The notes below the pieces were generated by a model that was not told the DNA's origin, made no database searches, and saw only the letters and a program-made list of their open reading frames with translations. A program made the position numbers and the translations under genes. Below, piece by piece: positions 19,312 to 27,413 of a stretch of 64,000 nt of DNA. Each line of letters begins with the position of its first letter. Positions within the stretch are counted from its first letter, which is position 1. Source of the stretch: Salinispora mooreana. GTDB taxonomy: Bacteria; Actinomycetota; Actinomycetes; Mycobacteriales; Micromonosporaceae. The stretch is from the NCBI RefSeq assembly GCF_000379065.1, contig NZ_KB900614.1:1911049-1975048 (forward strand). The letters are read 5' to 3'.

Positions 19312-20550
19312 GTGCTGCTCCTCGCGTTCGCAGCCGTGCTGCTGCTGGCCGTCCTGCTGTCCAGCCTCGCGCACCGCAGCATCCTCTCCACCGCCGTGCT
19401 CTTCCTCCTGGCCGGCTTCCTTCTCGGTCCGGACACCACCGGTGTCCTGGAGATCACCGCCGACAGCGAGCTCGTCGCCGGCCTCGCCGAGCTGGCGCTC
19501 TTCACCGTGCTCTTCACCGACGGCATGCGAGTCGGCTTCGCCGACCTGCGCTCGGCGTGGCGGCTGCCCGGGCGGGCGCTCGGCTGGGGGCTACCGCTGA
19601 CCCTGGGGATCACCGCCGTGTTGGCGCACTACGTGGCCGGACTCGACTGGCCGGAGGCGCTGCTGATCGGGGCGGTCCTGGCCCCCACCGACCCGGTCTT
19701 CGCCGCCGCCCTGGTTGGCAACGTGGGCGTTCCGCGCCGACTGCGGCACCTGCTCAACGTCGAATCCGGCATCAACGACGGGCTCGCGTTGCCGTTCGTC
19801 ATCCTCTTCCTGGGGATCGTCGAGGGCTCCGACGACCTGCACCTCGACGAGCTGGGCATCGAGTTGCTCCTGGGCCTGGTGATCGGGGTGGCGGTGCCAT
19901 GGCTGGCCCTGCGGTTGGAGAAGGGGCGGTACTTCTCCGCCTCCACCCAGTACGAGCCCCTCAACGGCGTGGCGATCGGCCTCCTGGTCCTCGCCCTGGG
20001 GCTGATCACCCACGCCAACCTCTTCCTCGCCGCGTTCGCCGCCGGCATCACCGTGGCCACCTTCGGCGAGCGGCAGCGGGAGAGCTTCGAACATCTCGGC
20101 GAGCTGGTCGCCGAGGTGTTCAAGCTCGCTGCCCTGCTGGTGTTCGGCGCCCTGATCTCGGTGAGGTTCCTCAGTGAAATCAACTGGACCGGCTGGGTCT
20201 TCGCGGTGTTGGCCATCGTGGTGGCCCGCCCACTCGCGCTCGCGGTGTCGTTCCTCGGTACGAATCTGAGCCGCACCGAGCAGTTCGCCGCCATGTGGTT
20301 CGGCCCGAAGGGTTTCGCGTCGGTGGTCTACGGCCTGCTCGTGCTCCAGGCCGGTATCGCCGCGGGAGACGAGGTGTTCCACCTGGTGGCGCTGACCGTC
20401 GTGTTGTCGATCCTGGCGCACTCGTCAACCGACATCCTGGTCGCCCGGATCTTCGACCCGGCGATGACCCCCCAATGGTATGAACGACTGCGGGCGGCCT
20501 CCGTCGATCGGCGAGAACGCCACGGCGACGGGGATCAGCCGCCGCCGTAG
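19312..20550 (+). CDS. Na+(K+)/H+ antiporter, CPA1 (NhaP) family
   Basis: Integral membrane protein that exchanges Na+ or K+ for protons. About 412 residues with 11-12 hydrophobic segments. The ion-site region reads VLAPTDPVFAAALVGNVGVPRRLRHLLNVESGINDGLALP, with the TDP and ND residues typical of CPA1. A charged tail RLRAASVDRRERHGDGDQPPP ends the protein. GTG at 19312 is preferred because CGGAGG ends five bases upstream; a GTG at 19285 without a ribosome site is possible. Transcribed divergently from aroC. Ion preference cannot be read from the sequence. Confidence 0.85.
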   Translation: MLLLAFAAVLLLAVLLSSLAHRSILSTAVLFLLAGFLLGPDTTGVLEITADSELVAGLAELALFTVLFTDGMRVGFADLRSAWRLPGRALGWGLPLTLGITAVLAHYVAGLDWPEALLIGAVLAPTDPVFAAALVGNVGVPRRLRHLLNVESGINDGLALPFVILFLGIVEGSDDLHLDELGIELLLGLVIGVAVPWLALRLEKGRYFSASTQYEPLNGVAIGLLVLALGLITHANLFLAAFAAGITVATFGERQRESFEHLGELVAEVFKLAALLVFGALISVRFLSEINWTGWVFAVLAIVVARPLALAVSFLGTNLSRTEQFAAMWFGPKGFASVVYGLLVLQAGIAAGDEVFHLVALTVVLSILAHSSTDILVARIFDPAMTPQWYERLRAASVDRRERHGDGDQPPP

Positions 20551-20586
20551 GCTGCTTCCCGGACTGTCGGGAGTGGTGCGAGCCGG

Positions 20587-21108
20587 TCAGGCGGCCCTGG
20601 ACAGGGACCGCATCGCGCCAAGATATCTCGACGTTATTACATCCTGCGCGAACCGACCCAGCGGCCCAGCTATTCGAGCAGTCAGCGAATCCGGCCGCGA
20701 AAAGGCTCGTATCTCGAAAGATGACCTCCCGGCCCCGTCAAGACGAACCAGAAATGCCTCCTCGCCACACTCAGGATGCCCCGGCAACGTACCGTAGGCA
20801 AATCCAACACGATCACTCTCGTCAATCGTGTAGACGACACGGCAGGGAGCCTGCACCAGCAGTCCTCGCCACCCGATCCTCAACCGAAAGTCCACACCCG
20901 GCTCCGGCCGCAGATCTGGGCGATCAATGCTGATCCCAGCCCGACGGTGCATGCGCCACGAAAGCAATGCGTGAACAGCCCTGTCAAAAACCCGAGCATC
21001 CGCACCAAGAAAGGCGCCACGGTGGACGTGCCGATACCCGGACGGAAGAACGCCCGCGGACGCACCAACCTCCGGGTAGGTTAGATCATCCCACTCCAAT
21101 ACGGTCAC
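20587..21108 (-). CDS. DUF1990 family protein of unknown function
   Basis: About 173 residues beginning TVLEWDDLTYPEVGASAG and containing the family's marks: RGAFLGADARVFDRAVHALLSWRMHRRAG, PCRVVYTIDE, VGFAYGTLPGHPECGEEAFLVR and AFSRPDSLTARIAGPLGRFAQ. DUF1990 (UPF0548) has no agreed biochemical role. GTG at 21108 is chosen because homology starts there; no good ribosome site is visible, but TAATGT at 21126-21131 could be a -10 box giving a short leader. The gene and its upstream region are richer in A+T than neighbours, hinting at transfer. It ends tail-to-tail with the antiporter. Confidence 0.75.
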   Translation of the reverse strand: MTVLEWDDLTYPEVGASAGVLPSGYRHVHRGAFLGADARVFDRAVHALLSWRMHRRAGISIDRPDLRPEPGVDFRLRIGWRGLLVQAPCRVVYTIDESDRVGFAYGTLPGHPECGEEAFLVRLDGAGRSSFEIRAFSRPDSLTARIAGPLGRFAQDVITSRYLGAMRSLSRAA

Positions 21109-21423
21109 CCCAAAGACAAGGCCACACATTATTTGATCGCACCCGCAATGCCAGCATAACACCACGACCCGACGCCCCCGATCTTGGTGAACCCGCGCAC
21201 CGATCACCCCCGGGGGGGGCGATTTTCGAATCGCAATGAACGGTTCTACATTCACCATGTGCACGTGTGCCGGTCGGACCGGCACCGTTGCCCAGCCTTC
21301 CACCCGTCCACCGGGGTCTGGCACGTTCATCTCGGCAAGGTCGGGAAAGGTGTCGGAGAGCCAGACCGTCAACAGGGGTCGCTGCTCTCGCGGCTGGTAC
21401 GGGATGAGTGGGCGGTCTGTGGC
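21109..21423 (-). other. Gene-poor AT-richer stretch with an unexplained open frame
   Basis: No recognisable gene. On the minus strand the frame of the DUF1990 gene stays open back to a TAG near 21424, immediately next to the glycosyltransferase stop. Its upstream third has high third-position GC (residues TVWLSDTFPDLAEMNVPDPGG, starting at a TTG at 21372) as real genes here do, whereas 21109-21250 is AT-richer and looks non-coding. This may be the remnant of a truncated gene fused by chance to the DUF1990 frame, or an N-terminal extension. No function is proposed. Confidence 0.4.
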
Positions 21424-22362
21424 CTAAATTCCCCGGCCGCGCTTGTGCAGCATGCGCAGTACCGCGTCCGCCCGGACCAGCCGCCCGGCCACCGCGAGCG
21501 CCAGGTAGGCCCGTGGCTCGCGCGGGTTACACCGGAGGGTGTGGCGTGCCCAGCTCAACGCGCCCTGGCGGTCGCCGGACGCGGCGCGGGCGAAGGCGAT
21601 CTGCCCCGCCACCCGGGCCGCACCGGCCGGCTGGGTGCCAAACTCCGGGTAGCGGTCCAGCAGCCACTGCAGCGCCGCCGAGATGGTGTCCCAACGCTGC
21701 GCGAAATACGACCGTTTGTGCCAACGCACCAGCACCAGCGGGGTGCGCAGGTTGACCAACGGTGCGCTGCGGGCCGCCCGCAGCAGGAACTCGTAGTCCT
21801 CCGCGTAGCTGCCCGGAATCTCCTCGTCGACCAATCCGAAGCCGTCGTGGAGCGCGGCGGCACGGATGAGGAACGTCGACGGGTGCAGCTCGGTCATCCG
21901 GTCCCGCAGCAGGTCCGCGAGAGTGATCCGGTCCCGAGACAGCGACCGGTCGACGGTGTGTCCGTCGTAGCTCACCCGGATGCCACACGAGACGAGCTCG
22001 GCGCCCGGAGTGGTGGTGAGCGCCTCGACCTGCGCCGACAGCTTGCCAGGCAGCCACTCGTCGTCGTCGTCGCAGAAGGCGATCAACTCGCCGGTGGCGG
22101 CCAGGGTACCGGTGTTGCGGGCACCCGCGAGGCCCGGTGTCCGACCGTTCTCGGTGATCCACACCGGTCGATCCGGTCGGGACAGCTCGGCCAGGGTCGG
22201 ATCCGGCTCCGAACGGTCATACACGACGACCACCTCGAGCTCACCCGGATAGCCCTGGTCAAGGATGGCGCGGACCGCGGCCCGCAGCGACTCCGGGCGG
22301 TCCCGGGTGGGCACCACCACACTCACCCTCGGCCGTGCGGTCACCCGCGGCAGCGCGGTCAT
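21424..22362 (-). CDS. Family 2 glycosyltransferase
   Basis: Inverting GT-A glycosyltransferase, probably adding a sugar to a lipid-linked repeat unit at the inner face of the membrane. The 312-residue protein has RVSVVVPTRDRPESLRAAVRAIL near the N-terminus, GLAGARNTGTLAATGELIAFCDDDDEWLPGKL with the metal-binding acidic cluster around residue 100, and GSYAEDYEFLLRAAR, which supplies the catalytic-base region. A helical C-terminal tail of about 90 residues resembles a TPR-like extension. ATG at 22362 overlaps the preceding gene's stop by four bases, so the two are coupled. Last gene of the cluster. Confidence 0.88.
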   Translation of the reverse strand: MTALPRVTARPRVSVVVPTRDRPESLRAAVRAILDQGYPGELEVVVVYDRSEPDPTLAELSRPDRPVWITENGRTPGLAGARNTGTLAATGELIAFCDDDDEWLPGKLSAQVEALTTTPGAELVSCGIRVSYDGHTVDRSLSRDRITLADLLRDRMTELHPSTFLIRAAALHDGFGLVDEEIPGSYAEDYEFLLRAARSAPLVNLRTPLVLVRWHKRSYFAQRWDTISAALQWLLDRYPEFGTQPAGAARVAGQIAFARAASGDRQGALSWARHTLRCNPREPRAYLALAVAGRLVRADAVLRMLHKRGRGI

Positions 22363-22931
22363 CCTCGCGCTCCGCCCCGCGGCGACCGTGACCACGGCCG
22401 CCACCAGGACCGTCGGCCGTTCGCCGCGGCCACCAGCCGCTCCACGGTCTCCCCGACCCGGGCCACGGCGGCCTCCCGTGCCCGGGCCGCATCCGGGTCC
22501 GCCCGGACGGTGAACCGGGACGGCTCGGCCAGACCAGCGGTGAGCTCCGCCACGAACGCCGCTCGGCTCTCGCACACCACCACCAGGCCCGCCGCCCCGA
22601 GCCGACGCGCGAACCGCAGTTGGTGGTCGTCAACGTGTTCGCCGTGGGACGGATCCCGGGGGACCACGATCGGCACCCGGCCGCACCGACGGACCTCCAG
22701 GATGGTGGCCGGGCCACCATGACAGATCACGAGGTCAGCCGTGGAGATCGCCGCCTGGAGCTCGTCGTGCCCCAGAAAGGCCACCGCGCCGGGAACGTCG
22801 GCCGCTCCGGTATGACCATGTTGTACGGTCAGCACCACTCGATCTGCGACTGTGGGTTGCCAACCCCGCAGCCAGTCGACCAGCCGGTCAAACGGGTGCT
22901 TGTCGGTACCGACGACGACCAACACCTGCAT
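22359..22931 (-). CDS. Alg13/PssE-like glycosyltransferase subunit (UDP-sugar binding)
   Basis: Matches the C-terminal half of GT28-type transferases that in bacteria (PssE, Cps14G) and eukaryotes (Alg13) works with a separate membrane partner. The roughly 190-residue product begins MQVLVVVGTDKHPFDRLVDWL, then HDELQAAISTADLVICHGGPATILEVRRCGRVPIVVPRDPSHGEHVDDHQLRFARRL, the nucleotide-sugar site. The partner, an Alg14/PssD homologue, is the next gene upstream. ATG at 22931 is a homology-based choice; an ATG 51 bases further upstream is also in frame. Overlaps the family 2 transferase by four bases. Confidence 0.86.
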   Translation of the reverse strand: MQVLVVVGTDKHPFDRLVDWLRGWQPTVADRVVLTVQHGHTGAADVPGAVAFLGHDELQAAISTADLVICHGGPATILEVRRCGRVPIVVPRDPSHGEHVDDHQLRFARRLGAAGLVVVCESRAAFVAELTAGLAEPSRFTVRADPDAARAREAAVARVGETVERLVAAANGRRSWWRPWSRSPRGGARG

Positions 22932-23080
22932 CCGACCGACACCAGACCGGTTCCGTTGCCGGGGGACGTGGCTGGACTCAGACCCAACGGTGCCACGACT
23001 CGCCTCGTACTCACGCATCCCCTCCACCCTGGCTGACGAAACCTGGCATCGTTCGTCGTCGCTTCGCCGCACCTCCGCGT

Positions 23081-23563
23081 TCACAGCAGCGGCCCCACCA
23101 CAGTGGCCTCCGGGTAGTGCCGGCGTTGCTCCTCCCACTGCACGAGCATCGCGGAGAGAAACGGGCGGCACAGGCGCGCGGTCAGGGTCGGGGTGTCGAT
23201 CCGGTCGTACACCTCGACATAGACGGTGGGAACTCGCCGCAGCCAGGCGAAGACCACGAACGGCACCGCAACCCCGGCTCCGGTCGTCACCACCGCGGCG
23301 ACCCGACGCCGCCGCAGGACCCGTACCGCCAGCACCACGTTGCGCACCAGGTTGGGCACGTTGCGGGTGGTCGGGTGGTGCGCCGGGACAACCTCTTCCC
23401 CCGCGAGCCGGGAGAGCGCGTCCGGGGTGCCGAAGGTCACCCAGCAGCGACGCCAGCGCTCGTACCAGGAACGCAACGCCAGCAGCTGGGCCAGGTGCCC
23501 GCCACTCGATCCGACGAGCAGCAGGACCGGGGAGTCGCCGCGGCCCTTGGGGTACGTCTCCAT
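23081..23563 (-). CDS. Alg14/PssD-like glycosyltransferase subunit (membrane anchor, acceptor side)
   Basis: The 160-residue protein reads SPVLLLVGSSGGHLAQLLALRSWYERWRRCWVTFGTPDALS near the N-terminus, then VPAHHPTTRNVPNLVRNVVLAVRVLRRRRVAAVVTTGAGVAVPFVVFAWLRRVPTVYVE, the Alg14/PssD pattern with a short hydrophobic hairpin. In known systems this chain recruits the Alg13-like chain to the membrane and binds the lipid-linked acceptor. The Alg13-like gene follows 150 bases downstream. ATG start at 23563. Confidence 0.87.
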   Translation of the reverse strand: METYPKGRGDSPVLLLVGSSGGHLAQLLALRSWYERWRRCWVTFGTPDALSRLAGEEVVPAHHPTTRNVPNLVRNVVLAVRVLRRRRVAAVVTTGAGVAVPFVVFAWLRRVPTVYVEVYDRIDTPTLTARLCRPFLSAMLVQWEEQRRHYPEATVVGPLL

Positions 23564-23665
23564 GCAGCCTCACCGTCCGCTTTCTTCGATCCGCTTCGGC
23601 CTCGATCGATGGCTTGCGAAAGCAGACCACGTATCGCGCGGTGGGGACATCGGGAAACTGGACTG

Positions 23666-24928
23666 TCACCAGTGGTCCCGCTGCACGAGGAGCTCCAGCA
23701 GAGCGGGGTGCAGCGCGGGGTTCCAGCCCGCCCCGGCATTGGCCAGACGCCAGGTCCGCAGCCACAGCTCCAGCAGGTACGCCTCAGCCACCAGGCGCTG
23801 CCCAGCCTGATTCAGGCCGAGCGCGTCGCCGTACCGCCGGAGTTGAAGATCAACAGTGCTGGCCGCGGCGGCGACGGAGGAACCCCGCAGCACCAGGGCC
23901 CGTTGGAACGCGTCGTGCGCCAGGTCGAAGCCGACCGGGACGTCCGCGGCGCTGTGCTCCCAGTCCCAGGCGACCAGCCGGCCGGCATGCCGGCCGAGAT
24001 TCCACGGGACCCAGTCGCCATGCCAGTGCCCGAACTCGACCCGGGTCTCCCCATGCCGCGAGGCGAGCCCCGCCACCGCCACGATCGCCCGGGTGTCGGC
24101 CGGCATCGTGGCGGCGGCCCGGTGCGCGGTCCGGGTGAGCCGAGCCAGGAAGCGCGATCCGGCCAGTGGCCGAAGCGGGGCGGGCGGGCGGCCCCGGCGA
24201 GCCACCGCGAGCATCGCGGCTACCTCGGGCTCGGCAGTGGTGGACAGACCACGGACCGCCGGCGGCAGCGGCTGCACCAACGCGACGGACCGCCCGGCCC
24301 ACCGAAGCTCGGCCAGCAGCCGTGGCGCCACCGGGTGGTTCGCCACCCGGGCCAACGCGGGTAGTTCCCGCAGGGCCGCCGCCTCGGCGGTCACCAGGAC
24401 CCGGGTGGCGTCGTTCCAGCCGATCTTCGCGAAGCCGAGCGGACGGCCATTCGGAGCGAACAGCTGCAGGGTCGGCTTGTGGTTCGGATCCGGCGGTCGC
24501 ACCCCACACGCCGCGTATGCGGCTCCCCCACCCAGCAGGGCGGCGAGTCGGTGGACGAGCAGCGCCTCGTCCACGGCGGCCGCGTCGGGCAGCGACACGG
24601 TCAGAACCGGGAACCGGGCCAACTCCATCCCACCGAGCCGGGCGAGCCCACCGAGAACCGCCCGCACCGCCCGCACCCGGGGTGGTCGCAGCGCGTTGTA
24701 CGCCAGCAGCGACGCCGCCGTCGCCCGCGGGGAACCCAACGGCAACAAGAACCGGGCCCGCTGCACAGAGGGCACAATCGCGTACCGCGCCACCGCCCGA
24801 TGCCCGGCCGGCGACACACCGTCCACGGTGAGCCCGACCTGCTCGGCACCGAAGACCGCCCGGGTGACCCAACCCAACCCGTCGGTACGGGTCCGCGGGT
24901 CGGCGGAGGTGGTGGCCGGCTCGGTCAT
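23666..24928 (-). CDS. Aminoglycoside-phosphotransferase-fold protein in polysaccharide cluster
   Basis: A 420-residue protein of the protein-kinase-like fold. The C-terminal part has VEFGHWHGDWVPWNLGRHAGRLVAWDWEHSAADVPVGFDLAHDAF: the HGD-x4-N catalytic loop and the DWE metal motif of APH-type kinases, at about residues 305-345. The N-terminal 200 residues are less conserved, with LQLFAPNGRPLGFAKIGWN supplying a possible ATP-site Lys. The substrate is unknown; a sugar, lipid or glycan residue fits the context. ATG at 24928 shares one base with the sulfotransferase stop, so it is made with that enzyme. Confidence 0.72.
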   Translation of the reverse strand: MTEPATTSADPRTRTDGLGWVTRAVFGAEQVGLTVDGVSPAGHRAVARYAIVPSVQRARFLLPLGSPRATAASLLAYNALRPPRVRAVRAVLGGLARLGGMELARFPVLTVSLPDAAAVDEALLVHRLAALLGGGAAYAACGVRPPDPNHKPTLQLFAPNGRPLGFAKIGWNDATRVLVTAEAAALRELPALARVANHPVAPRLLAELRWAGRSVALVQPLPPAVRGLSTTAEPEVAAMLAVARRGRPPAPLRPLAGSRFLARLTRTAHRAAATMPADTRAIVAVAGLASRHGETRVEFGHWHGDWVPWNLGRHAGRLVAWDWEHSAADVPVGFDLAHDAFQRALVLRGSSVAAAASTVDLQLRRYGDALGLNQAGQRLVAEAYLLELWLRTWRLANAGAGWNPALHPALLELLVQRDHW

Positions 24929-25827
24929 CAGGCGCCGCCCGACCAGTCGAGGTCCATTCCGAGCCGCTGCCGCAGCGCCTCGTTGTAAGGGCGGTAGTAG
25001 GCCGTCAGCTCCGCCTGAAGTGCCGGGTCCAGCGGCGCGGAGCGGCGGTCGTTGTAGACCTGGAAGCTCGCCAGGTCGTAGGCCGGCAGCCCGAGGAAGG
25101 ACAGGGTACGGCGGTACGTTGACCGGGCGTCTCGATAGAGGTCTTCGCTGCGCAGGAAGAGAAACTGCGTGCGGTCGAACCGGTCCAGCCACGGCTGAAG
25201 GTGCTCGAGGTAGCGGCCCCGGGCCCGGTAGCTGTACCAGTCGTACGCCTCACTGACGTACTCGGGCTCGGCAACCAGCCGCTCCCGCTCCCCCCGGATG
25301 CGCCCCGGCTCGGCGCCGAGGGCGGCGGCGAAGTCCAGCGGCTCGATGCCGTGGGTGCGCCGCTCCTTCCAGTGCGAGTAGGCCCGCTGCACCGGATCGC
25401 GCAGCAGCACGACCAGCTTGACCGACGGCATCAGCGCCGCGACCCGCTCGGCGGCGAGCGGGTGGAACATGTAGAGCGGGGCGGCTTCACCGGTCCGGAC
25501 CGGGCCGCCGTGCCGCCGCTCCAGCGCCGCCCGCTGGCGCCGAGTCGGGAAGTGTGAGCGGTACCATGCCTCGCCACGCCGCCAGTGCTCCTCGAAGTAG
25601 TGCGTGGACTTCGTGTTCCAGGCCGGGAAGAGCCGCGGCACCAGCGGATGCTGGATCAGGTAGTTCCACAGGGATGTGGTGCCACCCCGCTTGGTGCCGA
25701 TGACGAGGAAGTCTGGCAGTGGCCGCCGGTCGCTGGTCTGCACGCCGTAGCCGACAAGGGACTCCCGCACCCGCTCGGTCACCTGGTTCGGCACGAACCG
25801 CTTCACTCGATCACGCATCACCGACAC
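24928..25827 (-). CDS. PAPS-dependent sulfotransferase
   Basis: Transfers a sulfo group from 3'-phosphoadenylyl sulfate to a hydroxyl acceptor. The roughly 299-residue protein has the 5'-phosphosulfate loop PDFLVIGTKRGGTTSLWNYL around residue 38 and the 3'-phosphate motif VVLLRDPVQRAYSHWKERR around residue 138, both close to the heparan N-deacetylase/sulfotransferase-like family. There is no signal peptide or membrane segment, so it is likely cytosolic and acts on lipid-linked precursor. GTG at 25827 is preferred over ATG at 25818 because GGTGAGG lies just upstream. Its presence suggests a sulfated surface glycan. Confidence 0.88.
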   Translation of the reverse strand: MSVMRDRVKRFVPNQVTERVRESLVGYGVQTSDRRPLPDFLVIGTKRGGTTSLWNYLIQHPLVPRLFPAWNTKSTHYFEEHWRRGEAWYRSHFPTRRQRAALERRHGGPVRTGEAAPLYMFHPLAAERVAALMPSVKLVVLLRDPVQRAYSHWKERRTHGIEPLDFAAALGAEPGRIRGERERLVAEPEYVSEAYDWYSYRARGRYLEHLQPWLDRFDRTQFLFLRSEDLYRDARSTYRRTLSFLGLPAYDLASFQVYNDRRSAPLDPALQAELTAYYRPYNEALRQRLGMDLDWSGGA

Positions 25828-25835
25828 GACGGCCC

Positions 25836-27413
25836 TCACCTGTCCTTCTGCTCTGGTAAGCCGGGAGCTGCCGGGACGGCCACCGCTCCCCCACGCAGTT
25901 GCCGCAAGCTCGCCCCGACGTCGGGACGGATTCGGGACAACGTCCCGACCCCACCGACGACCAGCACCGCCACCGCCACCAGCAGCCCGGGAATGCCCCG
26001 CCCGCCGACCAGCACCCCCACCCCGGCGGCGGAGCCCACCACGGCGGCGGTGCTCGCCGCCGCGCGCAGCAGCACCGGGTCCACCAGCGGGTGCCGCACC
26101 ACGAGCCAGGCATACGTCACGGCGGTGAGGTTCTCGGTGAGGATGCCCGCGGCCCAGGCCACTGCCGCGCCGGTGGCGCCGTGCCCGGGGATCAACACCA
26201 GGCCAAGCGAGACCGTCACCAGCAACCCACCCAGGGTGGCTGCCAGGTGCAGACCACTGCGGCCCCCCATCAGCAGCAGGCTCTGCACGTTGCCCACGCC
26301 CGTACGCACCAGCATGGCCAGCGCGAGGACGGTCAGTGCGGTGGCTCCGGCGGTGAAGTCGGGCCCGAACAGTTCCAGGAAGGCCACCCCGAAGACAGCG
26401 AGCAGCAGGTACACCGGCCAGGAGAGCACCAGCCCCCAGGTGGTCAGCTGCCGGTGCACGGCCGCCGCGAGGGCCGTCTGGCCCGCGCCGAGCAGCCGGG
26501 ACAGCCGGGGGGCCACCGTCACCCGCAGCCCCTGCATGGCGAGCTGGCCGGCGAGGACGTACCGGCCGACGGCACCGAACACACCGGCCTCCTCCGCCCC
26601 GGCGAGCGCCGAGGTCAACAGCACCCCGATCCACAGGTTGCCGGCGTCGATGGCGGCCGAGACGGCCCGGGGCAGCGCGAACCGCCAGAAGGTTGACCAG
26701 TCCCGCGGTTCGGGGCGGAGCCGGGCGCCACGCCCGACGTCCAGCGGCCCCACGACCAGGGCCAGGCAGACCAGCAGGGCCAGGGCGGCCGGAGCCAGCC
26801 AGGCGGACACGCCGGCCACCAGGCCACCGCCAACCAGGACCGCGCCGCCAACCAGGACCGGCCGGGCCACCGGTAGGAGAAAGAACTGCACCGACACGTA
26901 CGCCCGGATCGGCCGGACACACCGCAGGGCGGCGAGCAGCAGCGTCAGGAGGACGACCACCGGAACGGCGGCGAAACTCACCGCCAGCAGCTCCGGCCCT
27001 GCGGCCGGGCCGAACACCCGGGGCGCCAGGGAGTCGGCGGCGAAGAACCCGGCCAGCGCGACCACGGCGGCAACCACGAACGGTGGGAGTAGGGCCACCG
27101 GCAGCACCTGGGCGACGTCCCCCCGCCCGGCCATGCGGCGGCGCGGCAGCGCCCACAGCAGACCGGTCTCGGCACCCAGCGTGCACACGGCGGTGGCCAC
27201 TGTGATCACCCCGATCGCGGCGAAGAAGACGCCGGAACCGGTGGGGCCGTAGCCGCGGGTGATCACCACCGCAAGGACAAAGCCGAAGAGGCCGCTGGTG
27301 GCCGCACCGAGCAGCCCAGCGATCCCGCTGCGCGCACTGTCCCGGCGCTCCGTCTCGTCCGGCTGCCCGGCAGTGCGGCCGGACGAGGCGGCCGGAGCGG
27401 TGCCGGCGGTCAT
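25836..27413 (-). CDS. Wzx-type polysaccharide flippase
   Basis: The 525-residue membrane protein with about 12-14 hydrophobic segments belongs to the MOP/MATE superfamily of lipid-linked oligosaccharide translocases. After a polar N-terminus of about 28 residues comes SGIAGLLGAATSGLFGFVLAVVITRGYGPTGSGVFFAAIGVI, the typical first helices with the RGYGPTGSG loop. It should move the lipid-linked repeat to the outer face. ATG at 27413 overlaps the polymerase stop by four bases (ATGA). Nine bases separate it from the sulfotransferase. Confidence 0.86.
   Translation of the reverse strand: MTAGTAPAASSGRTAGQPDETERRDSARSGIAGLLGAATSGLFGFVLAVVITRGYGPTGSGVFFAAIGVITVATAVCTLGAETGLLWALPRRRMAGRGDVAQVLPVALLPPFVVAAVVALAGFFAADSLAPRVFGPAAGPELLAVSFAAVPVVVLLTLLLAALRCVRPIRAYVSVQFFLLPVARPVLVGGAVLVGGGLVAGVSAWLAPAALALLVCLALVVGPLDVGRGARLRPEPRDWSTFWRFALPRAVSAAIDAGNLWIGVLLTSALAGAEEAGVFGAVGRYVLAGQLAMQGLRVTVAPRLSRLLGAGQTALAAAVHRQLTTWGLVLSWPVYLLLAVFGVAFLELFGPDFTAGATALTVLALAMLVRTGVGNVQSLLLMGGRSGLHLAATLGGLLVTVSLGLVLIPGHGATGAAVAWAAGILTENLTAVTYAWLVVRHPLVDPVLLRAAASTAAVVGSAAGVGVLVGGRGIPGLLVAVAVLVVGGVGTLSRIRPDVGASLRQLRGGAVAVPAAPGLPEQKDR

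Noticed and set aside
25585..27252. A 555-codon plus-strand frame opposite the flippase and sulfotransferase
   Set aside because: Ser/Thr/Ala/Arg-rich shadow of membrane-protein codons; no start signal and no motif.
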